Shown in pieces: positions 17,601 to 27,594 of a DNA stretch of 64,000 nt; the first letter of the stretch is position 1; each line of letters begins with the position of its first letter. The notes under the pieces were generated by a model. That model was not told where the DNA came from and did no database searches. It worked only from the letters and a program-made list of their open reading frames with translations. The position numbers and the translations under genes are program-made. This DNA comes from Breoghania corrubedonensis (GTDB lineage: Bacteria > Pseudomonadota > Alphaproteobacteria > Rhizobiales > Stappiaceae): positions 1-64,000 of the forward strand of contig NZ_QAYG01000008.1 of the NCBI RefSeq assembly GCF_003053845.1, in the 5' to 3' direction.

Positions 17601-18851
17601 TCAATCCGGCTTCTGCTCCAGACCGGCTTCCGACGCGGCCAGTTGCAGAAGTATTTCCGCGCCGGCGGCCGCGTGTTCGGGCGCGCACCATTCCTTTTCG
17701 CTATGCGAGATGCCATCGCGGCACGGCACGAAGATCAGTGCAGTGGGGCACAGGGCATGCAGGGAAAGCGCGTCGTGGGCCGTGAGTGTGGGCAATTCGC
17801 GGGCGCCGTAACCCGACTTTCGGGCAGCCGACAACACCTTCTGCCGCAGGTCGGGTGAGAATTCGAACCCGTCGCGGAAATGCCGGAATTCCAGGCAGAG
17901 CGTCAGGCCGGTTTCCGCCGCGATCGTCGCCACGGCTGCCTCTATGCGCTCCATGATACGCCGTCGCCCGGCGTCCTCCATGTGTACCACCGCAAAGGAA
18001 AGATCCGTTTGGTGGGGGATGTTCACCCGGTTGTTGGGCCAATTGTCGATGGTCGAGGCGCTCACCATGCCGCCGGGCTCTTCCGCCGCGCCGATCTCGT
18101 CAATGGCGAGGATGAGTTTCGCCGCCGCCGTAAGCGCATTGCGCCGCGCAGACATGGGGGTCGTCTGGGTGTGACCGTTCTCGCCTTTCACGGTGACGTA
18201 GCCCGAGCACATGAACGAGGTGTGGCTTACCGCGGCTATCTGATCCCCGGCGCGTTCCAGTTCCTGTCCCTGCTCGATGTGGAGCTCGAGATACCGGTGA
18301 ATTGATCTTCCGCCAACGGCTGTGGAACCTGCCTGGCCGGTCCGAGCGAGTTCGCGCGCCAGAACGGCTCCGGCGGGGTCCGTGCGCGACAGGGCCTCTT
18401 CGATGGGAAGGCTTCCGGCAAAGACCGCCGAGCCCATGACGCCAGGTTGAAAGCGGGCGCCTTCTTCGTTCGTCCAGTCGACGATTTCGATCGGGTGACG
18501 GGTGGCCACGCCGCCCGCATTGAGAGCGCGCACCACCGCGAGCCCGGCCAGCACGCCGAGTACACCGTCAAATTTGCCGCCGGGCATCTGCGTGTCGAGA
18601 TGGCTGCCGACAAGGACCGGCGGCAATGCAGGTTCGCTGCCCTCGCGTCTGGCGAATATGTTGCCGATGGCGTCCGTCGTCACTGTTAGTCCCGCCTCTT
18701 CGCACCAGAAGCGGAAGAGACCGCGCGCCTCGCGGTCCGCATCTCCCAGCGCCGGACGGTAGGAGCCGCCGCCCGCCGTCGCGCCTATGGCGCCCATTGT
18801 CATCAGGTCGGACCACAGGCGCGCGGCATCGATTTTCGGCAGATCGGTCAT
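17601..18851 (-). CDS. Zn-dependent M20-family amidohydrolase (N-carbamoyl-L-amino-acid hydrolase / allantoate amidohydrolase type)
   Basis: A 416-residue enzyme with the family metal and substrate motifs: GSHLDTQMPGGKFDG near 82 (His, Asp), NEEGARFQPGVMGS near 129 (Glu pair), ELHIEQGQELE near 191, GENGHTQTTPMSARR near 222 and NRVNIPHQT near 270. It would cleave a carbamoyl, ureido or amide group from an amino-acid-like substrate. It is the last gene of a minus-strand cluster with a GntR regulator, phospho-lyase and kinase. The exact substrate is open. Confidence 0.82.
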   Translation of the reverse strand: MTDLPKIDAARLWSDLMTMGAIGATAGGGSYRPALGDADREARGLFRFWCEEAGLTVTTDAIGNIFARREGSEPALPPVLVGSHLDTQMPGGKFDGVLGVLAGLAVVRALNAGGVATRHPIEIVDWTNEEGARFQPGVMGSAVFAGSLPIEEALSRTDPAGAVLARELARTGQAGSTAVGGRSIHRYLELHIEQGQELERAGDQIAAVSHTSFMCSGYVTVKGENGHTQTTPMSARRNALTAAAKLILAIDEIGAAEEPGGMVSASTIDNWPNNRVNIPHQTDLSFAVVHMEDAGRRRIMERIEAAVATIAAETGLTLCLEFRHFRDGFEFSPDLRQKVLSAARKSGYGARELPTLTAHDALSLHALCPTALIFVPCRDGISHSEKEWCAPEHAAAGAEILLQLAASEAGLEQKPD

Positions 18852-18953
18852 GAGGGACCTCGGTATTGGCCGGGCCCCCTGGGCAGGCGGCGCGGTTGTG
18901 ACGGTGAAAAAAGACGGAAGCAGCTGGATGGGAAAAACCCGAAAGACCCGTGC

Positions 18954-19709
18954 TCAGCCGGACGAAGCCAGCAATCCCTCCAGATCGAGATCATCTTCTT
19001 GCAGCAGGGCTTCCGGTGCGCTCGCCCTCACGAAGTCGATGATGTGGGAGATGTCGTCGAGGTGCTTGCGCAAGAGCGCGTGCGCCCGGTTGCCGTCCTT
19101 CGCGCGCAGCGCATCATAGAGTGCGCGGTGTTCCACGACGATTTCCTGTGTCATGCCGCTCTTGTCGAAGGCGCGGTAGCGGACCCGGTCCAGTTGTCCC
19201 GTGGCGTTGTGAACGATCTGCCAGATATCGGGAAAACCAGCGACCCGACAGAGCAGCCGGTGAAAATCCGTGTCCACTCGCAGGGCCTGGTCGTAGTCGC
19301 CGCGCCGGTTGGCTTCCTCCTGCAGATAGAGCAACAGGTCGAAATCCCGGTCATGTTCCGGGTTGTAGGCGCGTGCTGCCAGACGCACGATGCGGAACTC
19401 GATGCTGGAACGCACCAGATGGCCCTGCAGCACGCCGCGCAGCGAAATCTTGTTCACATAGGTGCCGCCGCCGGGAACAATCGTGAGCAACCCTTCGTGG
19501 GCGAGCCGCAGGACCGCTTCTCTCAACGGGGTGCGAGAGATCCCGAGTTCCGCGCAAAGCTCCTTCTCCGCCAGCGTCGCATCCGGCGGAAGCTTCATCG
19601 TTATCACGGCGTCGCGCAGGAAGTCGTAGGCGAGTTCCGCCTTCGGTTTTCCGCGCCCGGCATTCGAGAGCAGTCCCGTCATGCGCTGCTTCAATGGTCT
19701 CTTCAGCAT
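18954..19709 (-). CDS. GntR-family regulator with FCD effector domain
   Basis: A 251-residue protein: DNA-binding domain with DFLRDAVITMKLPPDATLAE, then ELGISRTPLREAVLRL, HEGLLTIVPGGGTYV, and an FCD effector domain with DTDFHRLLCRVAG near 145 and EHRALYDALRAKDG near 193. The ATG at 19709 has a GTGAGGG site and overlaps the upstream aminotransferase-fold gene; a further in-frame start exists at 19751 but lies deep inside that gene. Likely local regulator of the kinase/lyase/peptide-import cluster. Confidence 0.87.
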   Translation of the reverse strand: MLKRPLKQRMTGLLSNAGRGKPKAELAYDFLRDAVITMKLPPDATLAEKELCAELGISRTPLREAVLRLAHEGLLTIVPGGGTYVNKISLRGVLQGHLVRSSIEFRIVRLAARAYNPEHDRDFDLLLYLQEEANRRGDYDQALRVDTDFHRLLCRVAGFPDIWQIVHNATGQLDRVRYRAFDKSGMTQEIVVEHRALYDALRAKDGNRAHALLRKHLDDISHIIDFVRASAPEALLQEDDLDLEGLLASSG

Positions 19710-19716
19710 GGCGCCC

Positions 19717-21051
19717 TCACGGTAGATCCGACAAGACCGAACCAAGAACATCCAGAAAATGGCCCGCGTTTTCTGTCGAAAATGGCAGAGGCGGGCGGAT
19801 CTTCAGGATGTTTCCGGCAGGACCGGCTGCACTGATGAGCACGCCGCGTCGGCGCATATCGTTGATGACGTCGGATGCGAGCGTCCCGTTCGGCTCCCTG
19901 GTCGTGCGATCTTTGACGAATTCCACCCCGATGAAGAGCCCGCTGCCGCGTACGTCGCCGATGCGCTCGTCGCATTCCTGCAAGCTTCGCAATCCGGCGA
20001 GCATGGCGGCTCCCGAACGCTTGGCATTGTCGACCAGATCCTCATCCCCGATGACGGAGAGCACAGCCGACGCGGCAGCGATCGACACGTGGTTCGCCCC
20101 GAAAGTATTAAAATAGCGGATTTTCTGGCCAAATTCCTCCTGCACGGCAGGCTTCATCGCCGCCGCCGCTATGGGCATGCCGTTGCCCATGGGTTTACCC
20201 ATGACGGCGATGTCCGGAACGATGCCGTGTCGCGCAAAGCCCCACATGCCATCGCCGAGCCGTCCGAAGCCGGGCTGCACCTCGTCTGCGATGTAGAGCG
20301 CGCCGGCCGCATGCACGGCATCCAGTGTCTTTTGCAGGAACCCGGCCGGTTCGCTGAAGATGCCGTCGGTGGAAAATATCCCATCCGCGATGAAAGCTGC
20401 CGGTTTGATGCCCCGCCTTGTCAGGAATGCGATTGCCGCGCGCACGTCGCGGGCCATGGCTTCGCCGATATCGGCCTCCGCGCGTCGATACGTGTCGGGT
20501 GCGGGCACTGTCACCACGTGCTGACCGAGCGGCATGGCCTCGCCCAGCGAGGGAGAAATCTCCGCCGTCGTGCGTGTCGTCCCATGATAGGCGTTCTCGG
20601 TGATGATGATGCCGGTTCCGCCGGTGTGGAAACAGGCTATGCGCAGTGCGAGATCGACAGCCTCGCTGCCTGAGCAGGTGTACATGACCCGCGAGAGCTC
20701 GGCCGGCAACGTCGCGAGCAGACGTTCCGAGTAGTCCAGCAAGGCGTCGTCGAGATAGCGCGTGTGGGTGTTGAGGGTCGCCGCTTGCCGGGAGACCGCC
20801 TCCACGACGCGCGGATGGCAATGGCCGACGCTCGGCACATTGTTATAGGCGTCGAGATAGGGTTTGCCGTTCTGGTCGTAAAGCCAGACGCCTTCGCCGC
20901 GCACAAGATGAAGTGGTTCCTTGTAGAAGAGCCGGTAAGAGGGGCCAAGCAGGAACTGGCGCCGTTCTACCAGCGCGCGCTCGTGTGCCGGCAGGCTGGC
21001 AACCTTCGCGGCGTCAAAGCCGTTGATCATGGAAGACTGGGGTTTGGTCAC
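19717..21051 (-). CDS. PLP-dependent phospho-lyase of the AGXT2L type (class-III aminotransferase fold)
   Basis: A 444-residue protein with the PLP lysine in DIAVMGKPMGNGMP near 290, YNNVPSVGHCHP near 70, YFNTFGANHVS near 323, GDVRGSGLFIGVEFVKD near 373 and VLISAAGPAGNILKIRPPLPF near 410. This last block and MGKPMGNG closely recall vertebrate AGXT2L1/AGXT2L2, which split phosphoethanolamine or 5-phosphohydroxylysine rather than transaminate. Its start overlaps the stop of an APH-fold kinase by 4 bp, the logical provider of a phosphorylated substrate. A true omega-transaminase cannot be excluded. Confidence 0.78.
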   Translation of the reverse strand: MTKPQSSMINGFDAAKVASLPAHERALVERRQFLLGPSYRLFYKEPLHLVRGEGVWLYDQNGKPYLDAYNNVPSVGHCHPRVVEAVSRQAATLNTHTRYLDDALLDYSERLLATLPAELSRVMYTCSGSEAVDLALRIACFHTGGTGIIITENAYHGTTRTTAEISPSLGEAMPLGQHVVTVPAPDTYRRAEADIGEAMARDVRAAIAFLTRRGIKPAAFIADGIFSTDGIFSEPAGFLQKTLDAVHAAGALYIADEVQPGFGRLGDGMWGFARHGIVPDIAVMGKPMGNGMPIAAAAMKPAVQEEFGQKIRYFNTFGANHVSIAAASAVLSVIGDEDLVDNAKRSGAAMLAGLRSLQECDERIGDVRGSGLFIGVEFVKDRTTREPNGTLASDVINDMRRRGVLISAAGPAGNILKIRPPLPFSTENAGHFLDVLGSVLSDLP

Positions 21052-22124
21052 TGTGAAACTCGTTGAAAAACGGCCGCGGACTGCTCGGTGAAGGCTTGCT
21101 GACGGTAGGCGCGTACACGCGCCAGGGTTCGGCGGACCAGATCATGTTTGCGCAGGAGCCGTTCCGCCTGGTTGGGGAAGAGTGTCGCTCGCCACGAAGG
21201 AATGGCGAGCCGCATCACCAGCCGTGCCAACAAACAGGGATAGAGAACCTCGATCTCCGGCCTCGTGAGGCGCGCGAGACTGGCGTATCCCTTGAGAAAA
21301 TCGAACACGGATTCCACCGGCTCGCTCTCGTCATCGAGAATATAGCTCGCGCCCACCGCAACATCGAAGACGCGCGGTGCACGCACCATATCGCCGAAGT
21401 CGATTATGCCGCTTACACGATCCGTGTCCGCTGGATCGACGAGAATGTTCTCGGAATTGAAATCGTTGTGGATCACCTGGCTCGGCAATTGCGTCAAGCG
21501 CGGCAGGACCTCATCTTGAAAAAGATCAAGGCATTGCGTGAGCGCTGCGCGCTCCTCTCCTTCGCCGAGGCAATTGCAGACCCCGCGCAAATCCAACGAA
21601 TAGGTCATGTCCCAGGTGAGCTTGTGGCTCGCGGAGGCGTGTTCGAAGCTGGCCAGGGCTTGCTGCATTCGCGCCATCATGAGACCGATATTGTAGCGTT
21701 GGGCGACAGAGTGCGTGGCGCCGCTCAGCGCCTGACCCGGCAAGAATGTCACCACCCGGACGGCTCGTGTGTTGCCTTCAGGGCCGGGGATACGGATATC
21801 CGGTGCGCCGTTCGAGGCCGGCACGATCCGTTGAACCGGAATGCCGGGGTCGGCCCGGGCGACGTGCAACAACGCTCGCGAATGCATGTCGGTGGTCGAT
21901 GGCGGCTCGCCCGGGTTCAGCACCTTCACAAGAACGGTTCGCTTGTCGCCGAGCGTCAGGCGATGGTTGGAGTCCTTTTCGCCCCACAGCCACTCCGCCG
22001 TGCCCTCCAGCCCAAAATGCGTGCGGACGAGATCCTCGATCTCGCTATCAGGCAGGACGGGGGATGCCGTTTGCAACGCGGCTCCCAGGCCGGCAATTGG
22101 GGAAGGTCTACTGCTTGAATTCAT
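21048..22124 (-). CDS. APH-fold small-molecule kinase, hydroxylysine kinase (HYKK/AGPHD1)-like
   Basis: A 358-residue aminoglycoside-phosphotransferase-fold kinase. RVVTFLPGQALSGA near 122, the catalytic loop VIHNDFNSENILVD near 217 and GIIDFGDMVRAPRVFDVAV near 240 align with human hydroxylysine kinase. In animals this kinase phosphorylates 5-hydroxylysine and AGXT2L2 then removes phosphate and ammonia. The next gene here is the lyase counterpart, in ATGA overlap. The substrate may be hydroxylysine or another amino alcohol such as ethanolamine; resistance to aminoglycosides is not implied. Confidence 0.75.
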   Translation of the reverse strand: MNSSSRPSPIAGLGAALQTASPVLPDSEIEDLVRTHFGLEGTAEWLWGEKDSNHRLTLGDKRTVLVKVLNPGEPPSTTDMHSRALLHVARADPGIPVQRIVPASNGAPDIRIPGPEGNTRAVRVVTFLPGQALSGATHSVAQRYNIGLMMARMQQALASFEHASASHKLTWDMTYSLDLRGVCNCLGEGEERAALTQCLDLFQDEVLPRLTQLPSQVIHNDFNSENILVDPADTDRVSGIIDFGDMVRAPRVFDVAVGASYILDDESEPVESVFDFLKGYASLARLTRPEIEVLYPCLLARLVMRLAIPSWRATLFPNQAERLLRKHDLVRRTLARVRAYRQQAFTEQSAAVFQRVSQ

Positions 22125-22204
22125 TGAGTTGAGAGCCTCGGCCCCTCGTTTGCGAAAGCACGGTATTGATCCCGGGCGGGCTGAAGCTCCGCCCGGGCTG
22201 CGCC

Positions 22205-23635
22205 CTAACCTTCACGTGGTTCGCAGATCACCTGTTCCGGGTGGGCTGCCTGATACGCTGCGGCCAGGGAGAGCACCGTGGCGTCATGGAAGCTTGGGCC
22301 GACGAACTGCAATCCGATGGGAAGGCCATCCTCATCAAAACCGCAAGGCACCGTCGTGGCCGGTTGGCCGGTCAGGTTGAAGGGATAGGTGAAGGGCGAC
22401 CAGTCGGACCAGTCGCGACCTTCGCCTCCACCGGGGAAGTCGACGCCCGCCTCAAACGCGGTCAGCGGCATGGTCGGCAAGACCAGGGCGTCGTACCGCT
22501 GGAAGAACAGTTCCATGTGCACCGTCAGGTCGGCACGAGCCTGGCGCGCCGCCAGATAGTCGAGCGCCGAATAGGACGCGCCTTCGGCACAGATCTTCAG
22601 AAGGCCGGGATCCATCTTTGCTTTTTGTTCGTCGCTCGGGTTGAAGGCGGCGATCGCCTTGGCCTGGGCGGCGTACCAGAGTGTCAGCAGCGTTTCCTGC
22701 GGACAGGCAAACCCGGGATCGACCTCCTCGATGATGGCGCCCATGTCGGCAAGCCGCTGGACCGCGCGCTCCACACCCGCAGCGACCTGAGGGTCGACCC
22801 TGGCGTAGCCAAGCGTGCGGCTGAAGGCGAGCTTCATGCCTTTCGCGCCGGTGCCTTCGCGCACCACCTTGCGCCAATCGGGCACAGACGAGGGGCAATG
22901 GCCGTAGAGTGCGCGCGGCGACCATCCGGTCGTCGCATTGAGAAAGAGCGCCGCATCCTCCACCGTCCGCGTCAGCGGCCCGCGATGGGCCAGCTCGAAC
23001 AGTGCGGACGGTGCATCGGCAGGTATCCAGCCGAATGTCGGCTTGATGCCGAAGACGCCGCAGAAGGAGGCCGGGATGCGGATCGAGCCCGCACCGTCGG
23101 ATCCTTCGTGCAGCACACCCATGTTGAGCGCAGCGGCGACAGCCGCTCCGCCCGATGAGCCACCCGATGCGCGGCCCGTGTGCCAGGGGTTGAGTGTCTT
23201 GCCGGTGGCGGGGCCGTGGGTCAGGCCCTTCCAGCCGAATTCCGGCGATGTGGTGGTGCCGAGGATGGTGGCTCCCGCTGCCCGCAACCGTTCGACGATC
23301 TCGATTTCGCGCGTCGAGGGTTCGCTTCCGCCCAGGATGGAGCCGCGCCGCCAGGGAATGCCCTTGACCGCGGTCAGTTCCTTGATGGTGGTGGGCGCGC
23401 CATCGATCGGGCTCAGCGGTTCGCCCTTGCGCCAGCGCTCTTCAGAGGCCTTGGCATCCGCCAGGGCCGCCTCCGCCACCACATAGGCGAAGGCATTGAC
23501 GCTCGGATTGAACCGTTCGATGCGATCGAGTGCGGTTCTGGTCGCCTCCACGGGGGAGGCTTCACCCGTGGCGAACAGGTCCGACAGTTCGGCCGCCGTC
23601 ATCTCGCCGAGATCGGTCTTGGTTACTGCATTCAT
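22205..23635 (-). CDS. Amidase (amidase-signature family)
   Basis: A 476-residue protein with the Ser-cisSer-Lys triad region: the Lys in GAPTTIKELTAVKG near 85, GRASGGSSGGAAVAAALN near 156-173 and GSDGAGSIRIPASFCGVFG near 182-200. It hydrolyses an amide bond in the cytoplasm. It sits 15 bp after the transaminase gene and just before the kinase/phospho-lyase pair, so a peptide-like or amidated amino acid imported by the neighbouring ABC system is a reasonable substrate (inference). GatA is unlikely because no gatB/gatC neighbours exist. Confidence 0.85.
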   Translation of the reverse strand: MNAVTKTDLGEMTAAELSDLFATGEASPVEATRTALDRIERFNPSVNAFAYVVAEAALADAKASEERWRKGEPLSPIDGAPTTIKELTAVKGIPWRRGSILGGSEPSTREIEIVERLRAAGATILGTTTSPEFGWKGLTHGPATGKTLNPWHTGRASGGSSGGAAVAAALNMGVLHEGSDGAGSIRIPASFCGVFGIKPTFGWIPADAPSALFELAHRGPLTRTVEDAALFLNATTGWSPRALYGHCPSSVPDWRKVVREGTGAKGMKLAFSRTLGYARVDPQVAAGVERAVQRLADMGAIIEEVDPGFACPQETLLTLWYAAQAKAIAAFNPSDEQKAKMDPGLLKICAEGASYSALDYLAARQARADLTVHMELFFQRYDALVLPTMPLTAFEAGVDFPGGGEGRDWSDWSPFTYPFNLTGQPATTVPCGFDEDGLPIGLQFVGPSFHDATVLSLAAAYQAAHPEQVICEPREG

Positions 23636-23650
23636 GCTTTTTCATCCTGC

Positions 23651-25003
23651 TCATGCGCGCGCGGCTGCAACCCGCTCAAGGGCACGGGCGACACAATCGA
23701 AGAGGTCATCGACCTGCTCGGAGGTGATGATCATCGGCGGGCAGAAGCACAGCGCTTCGCCGATGTTGCGAACGATGAGACCTTCCTCCTCGCAGGCGAC
23801 CTGAGCCGCGGCCGCCGCATCGCCGGGCTGACCGTCGTCGAACGGCTTGAGTTCCAGCGCGCCCAGCAGGCCGACCCCGCGCGAGGAGACCGCGAGCGGA
23901 TGGGCTGCAAGATCCTTCAGACGGCCGAGGAATTGCTCCTCCAGCGCCTTGGCGTTGGCGACGAGGTTGCGCTCCATGATGATCTTGACGTTCTCCAGTC
24001 CGACGGCGGTGGCGACCGGGTGGCCGGAAGCCGTGTAGCCATGGCCGAAGACGCCGAGGCGGTCGGATTCATCGGCGATCGGCTGATAGAAGTTGTCGTT
24101 CATCAGGATCGCGGAGAGCGGCATGTAGGAAGAGGAGATCTGCTTGGAAAGCACCAGGACATCGGGTTCGATGTTGAAGCGCTCGCATGCGAACATTGTT
24201 CCCGTGCGCCCAAAGCCGCAGATGACCTCGTCGGCGACGAGCAGGATATCATGCTTCTTCAGGATCTTCTGCACGCCTTCCCAATAGCCGTCAGGCGGCA
24301 CCATCACGCCACCGGCGCCCATCACCGGTTCGCCCCAGAAGGCTGCGATCGTGTCGGCACCCTCGCGCTCGATCAGGTCTTCCAGGTCCTGCAATATCCG
24401 TGCGGTGAACTGCGCCTCGCTCTCGCCTTCCTTTGCAAAATGGTCGTAGGAGGGGCAGGACGTGTGGATCATGCGGTCCAGCGGCAGGTCGAAGCTTTCG
24501 TGGTTGCGGGGAAGGCCGGTTATCGACCCGGCTGCGATGGTCACGCCATGATAGCCTTTCACGCGCCCGATGATCTTCTTCTTGTCCTTCTTTCCCAGGG
24601 CGTTGGAGCGGTACCACACCATCTTGCAGGCGAGATCGTTGGCTTCGGAACCCGAGGAGGTGAAATGCACCTTCGACATGGGCACCGGTGCCAGCTTGAT
24701 CAGCAATTCGGCAAGGTCCACCGACGGTCCGTGCGTCTTGTAGCTGAACGTGTGGTAGTAGGGCAGCTTGTCCATCTGCGCCTTGGCGACGTCGCTCAGC
24801 CGCTTCTCGCCAAAGCCGAGCGCGACCGACCACAGGCCGGCCAGCCCCTCGATGTAGCGCTTGCCGTTGTTGTCCGTGACATAGATGCCCTCGCCCGATT
24901 CGATCACCAGACCGCCGTCGCGCTCGTATTTGCGCAGGTTGACGTTCGGGTGCATCTGATAGGCGATGTCACGCCCCTCGACAGAATTCGGCTTGATGGT
25001 CAT
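23651..25003 (-). CDS. Class-III (omega) aminotransferase, probably pyruvate-linked
   Basis: A 450-residue PLP enzyme. Landmarks are HFTSSGSEANDLACKMVWY near 114, KIIGRVKGYHGVTIAAGSITG near 146, LLVADEVICGFGRTG near 255 and VLVLSKQISSSYMPLSA near 283, where the Lys binds PLP. The wording is that of omega-amino acid/polyamine:pyruvate transaminases. It could remove the terminal amine from an aminoaldehyde precursor or a diamine generated in this cluster. Confidence 0.85.
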   Translation of the reverse strand: MTIKPNSVEGRDIAYQMHPNVNLRKYERDGGLVIESGEGIYVTDNNGKRYIEGLAGLWSVALGFGEKRLSDVAKAQMDKLPYYHTFSYKTHGPSVDLAELLIKLAPVPMSKVHFTSSGSEANDLACKMVWYRSNALGKKDKKKIIGRVKGYHGVTIAAGSITGLPRNHESFDLPLDRMIHTSCPSYDHFAKEGESEAQFTARILQDLEDLIEREGADTIAAFWGEPVMGAGGVMVPPDGYWEGVQKILKKHDILLVADEVICGFGRTGTMFACERFNIEPDVLVLSKQISSSYMPLSAILMNDNFYQPIADESDRLGVFGHGYTASGHPVATAVGLENVKIIMERNLVANAKALEEQFLGRLKDLAAHPLAVSSRGVGLLGALELKPFDDGQPGDAAAAAQVACEEEGLIVRNIGEALCFCPPMIITSEQVDDLFDCVARALERVAAARA

Positions 25004-25054
25004 GTTTTCTCTCCGCTTCTTTGCTCGGCTCAGTGGCCGAGGATCATGTCTGGT

Positions 25055-26752
25055 TCAGGCGCTCGCCAGGGCGGCGATGCGGGCTTCCTTGGCCCGACCC
25101 GGAATGGCCTCAATGAGGTTGCGCGTATAGGTGTGCTGCGGGTTCTCGAAGATGGTTCTGGCGCTGCCCATCTCCACGGCCTCTCCGGTCTGCATGACGA
25201 GGACACGATCGCAGATCTTGGCGGCGACCCTGAGGTCATGGGTGATGAAGACGAGGGAGAGATTGAAGGTCCGCTTCAATTCCTCCAGCAAGTCGAGGAC
25301 TTGCGCCTGGATGGAGACGTCGAGCGCGGAAACGGCCTCGTCCGCGACGATGATCTCCGGTTTCAGCGCCAGGGCGCGGGCGATGCCGATGCGCTGGCGC
25401 TGACCGCCCGAGAATTCGTGCGGGTAACGCTCCGCCGCTCTGGCATCGAGACCCACAAGCTCCAGCAGCCGTTCCGCCTCCTTGTAGGCCGCGGCATTGT
25501 CTTCGCCAAAGGCGATGGGACCGGAGGCGATGATGCGGCCCACTTTCTCGCGCGGGTTGAGTGAGGAGTAGGGGTCCTGAAACACCATCTGGATGCGCCT
25601 GCGCATGGCGCGCAACGCCTCGCCCTTGAGGGTCGCGATATCCTCGCCATCAAGCAGGATGTGCCCGCCACTGGGGTCCTGCAGTCGCACAAGGCAACGC
25701 CCCACCGAGGACTTGCCCGACCCGCTTTCACCGACGATGCCCAGCGTCTCGCCGCGCTCCAGCGAGAACGACACCTCCTTCACCGCATGAACCTGTCGCT
25801 GCTTGCCGAAAAGGCCACTGCCCATGAAGTAGGTCTTGGAGAGTTTCTCCACATGCAGCAGCGGGCCCGTGGCGTTCTTTTCTTTTGCGGGCCGTTCGTT
25901 CGCCATGCCGCTCGGAATGGCGGCAATCAGCTTGCGGGTGTAGGAGTGACCCGGCGATAGCAGCACCTCGTCTGCCGTCCCCTGTTCCACAACCTGTCCG
26001 TGCTGCATGACGGTCACCTGGTCGGCGATCTCCGCGACCACGCCGAAGTCGTGGGTGATGAACATGACCGCCATGTTGTGGGTGCGCTGAAGGCGGCGGA
26101 TCAGATCGAGGATCTGCGCCTGGGTGGTGACGTCGAGCGCCGTGGTCGGTTCGTCGGCGATCAACACTTCCGGTTCCAGCGCCAGAGCCATGGCGATCAT
26201 GACGCGTTGCCGCTGGCCGCCGGAAAGCTGGAACGGATAGGAGCGTGCCGCCCGTTGCGGATCGGGCAGGCCGACTTCTTCCAGCAGGTCCAGCGCCCGC
26301 TGCCTGCGCTCCCTGGTGGTGAGCAGCCCGTGCGCCTCGAAGACCTCCTCGATCTGCGCTGATACCTTCATCAGCGGGTTGAGGGCCGTCATGGGCTCCT
26401 GGAAGATCATCGCAACACGACGGCCGCGAATGTCGTACAGGGCGTTCGCGGACAGTTTCAGCAGGTTTTCGCCGCCCAGCAGGATACGCCCCTGGGCGAC
26501 GGTCACGAGATCCGGAAGCAGGCCCATCAGCGCGTTGGCCGACATGGACTTGCCCGACCCGCTTTCTCCCACGATGCAGACGATCTCGCCGGGGTGGATG
26601 TCGATGCTGAGTCGGTCCACGGCAAAGACGCGGTCGGCGCCTTCCGGCAGGGCGATGGAGAGCTTTTCGATGCGCACGATCGGCTCGCCCTCTGGGCGTT
26701 TCAGGCTGCCGGGATGGATCACGGGCTTTTCGCCGGTGCCAATGGTGTTCAT
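25055..26752 (-). CDS. Dipeptide/oligopeptide ABC importer ATPase, fused DppD-DppF type
   Basis: A 565-residue protein with two complete ATPase domains. Each has Walker A ([34 protein letters not shown]), LSGGQRQRV or FSGGQRQRI, and Walker B ([26 protein letters not shown]), plus the Dpp C-terminal [15 protein letters not shown] and [16 protein letters not shown] elements. The ATG at 26752 overlaps the DppC-like stop as ATGA; longer frames run through the permease gene. It powers import by the two permeases encoded upstream. Confidence 0.9.
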   Translation of the reverse strand: MNTIGTGEKPVIHPGSLKRPEGEPIVRIEKLSIALPEGADRVFAVDRLSIDIHPGEIVCIVGESGSGKSMSANALMGLLPDLVTVAQGRILLGGENLLKLSANALYDIRGRRVAMIFQEPMTALNPLMKVSAQIEEVFEAHGLLTTRERRQRALDLLEEVGLPDPQRAARSYPFQLSGGQRQRVMIAMALALEPEVLIADEPTTALDVTTQAQILDLIRRLQRTHNMAVMFITHDFGVVAEIADQVTVMQHGQVVEQGTADEVLLSPGHSYTRKLIAAIPSGMANERPAKEKNATGPLLHVEKLSKTYFMGSGLFGKQRQVHAVKEVSFSLERGETLGIVGESGSGKSSVGRCLVRLQDPSGGHILLDGEDIATLKGEALRAMRRRIQMVFQDPYSSLNPREKVGRIIASGPIAFGEDNAAAYKEAERLLELVGLDARAAERYPHEFSGGQRQRIGIARALALKPEIIVADEAVSALDVSIQAQVLDLLEELKRTFNLSLVFITHDLRVAAKICDRVLVMQTGEAVEMGSARTIFENPQHTYTRNLIEAIPGRAKEARIAALASA

Positions 26753-27594
26753 GCCTGCCTTCCCTTCCGGCTGAGGCGCGGGTTGAGCGCGTCGTTCAGA
26801 CCTTCGCCGACGAGGTTGAGCGCCAGGACGGTGAGCAGGATCGCGACCCCGGGGAAGAAGCTCACCCACCAGGCCTGACGGATCACCGTGCGCCCGGCGC
26901 CGATGATGTAGCCCCACGACATGACGTTGGCATCTCCCAGACCCATGAAGGAAAGCGCGCTTTCCACCAGGATCGCCGCAGCCACCATCATCGAGGCCAG
27001 CACGATGATCGGCGACAGCGTATTGGGCAGGATCTGGCGCCAGATGATGGTGAAGGATCGCTGCCCCGACAGGACGGCGGCATCGACGAAGTCGCGCGAC
27101 TTTAGCGACATGACTTCCCCCCGCAACAGACGCGCCACCGGCGGCCAGGACACGATGGCGATGGCAACCACGATGGAGGTGATGGAGGGTTGGAAGATCG
27201 CCACCAGCACGACGGCGAGCGCGAAGCTTGGCACGCTCTGGAAGAGTTCGGTAAAGCGCATCAGGACGTCATCGACGATGCCGCCGAAATAACCCGCCAG
27301 CGCTCCGATCGGTATGCCGATGAGAAGCGAGACCACGGTGGAGACGAGACCCACCAGCAGCGACACGTAGGCACCATGCGCCAGTCCCGAAGCAAGGTCG
27401 CGCCCCATGGTGTCGGTGCCCAGAAAATAGGTGGCGTTCTCGAATGGCGGCAGAAACGGCCGCTGCACCATCGCCCAGGGCGATTTGGGGAAGAGGAATG
27501 GTGCCAAAACCGCGAGCAGCACGATCAGGAACAGGATTACCAGCCCGGCGACGGCGCCGCGATGCTTGGAAAAGCGTTTCCAGAATTCGGTCAT
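26749..27594 (-). CDS. Dipeptide-type ABC permease (DppC family)
   Basis: A 281-residue membrane protein with about 6 helices, an N-terminal FWKRFSKHRGAVAGLVIL typical of DppC, FLGTDTMGRDLASGLAHGA near 55 and the coupling motif WPPVARLLRGEVMSLKSRDFV near 150. It overlaps the DppB-like gene by 4 bp upstream and the ATPase by 4 bp downstream, so the importer is translated as one unit. Confidence 0.9.
   Translation of the reverse strand: MTEFWKRFSKHRGAVAGLVILFLIVLLAVLAPFLFPKSPWAMVQRPFLPPFENATYFLGTDTMGRDLASGLAHGAYVSLLVGLVSTVVSLLIGIPIGALAGYFGGIVDDVLMRFTELFQSVPSFALAVVLVAIFQPSITSIVVAIAIVSWPPVARLLRGEVMSLKSRDFVDAAVLSGQRSFTIIWRQILPNTLSPIIVLASMMVAAAILVESALSFMGLGDANVMSWGYIIGAGRTVIRQAWWVSFFPGVAILLTVLALNLVGEGLNDALNPRLSRKGRQA

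Noticed and set aside
21048-22124. Aminoglycoside resistance gene
   Set aside because: The fold is shared, but the closest resemblance is to hydroxylysine kinase and the gene is coupled to a PLP phospho-lyase.
23180-25564. 794-codon plus-strand frame opposite the amidase and transaminase
   Set aside because: Antisense shadow; the minus-strand genes carry complete family motifs.
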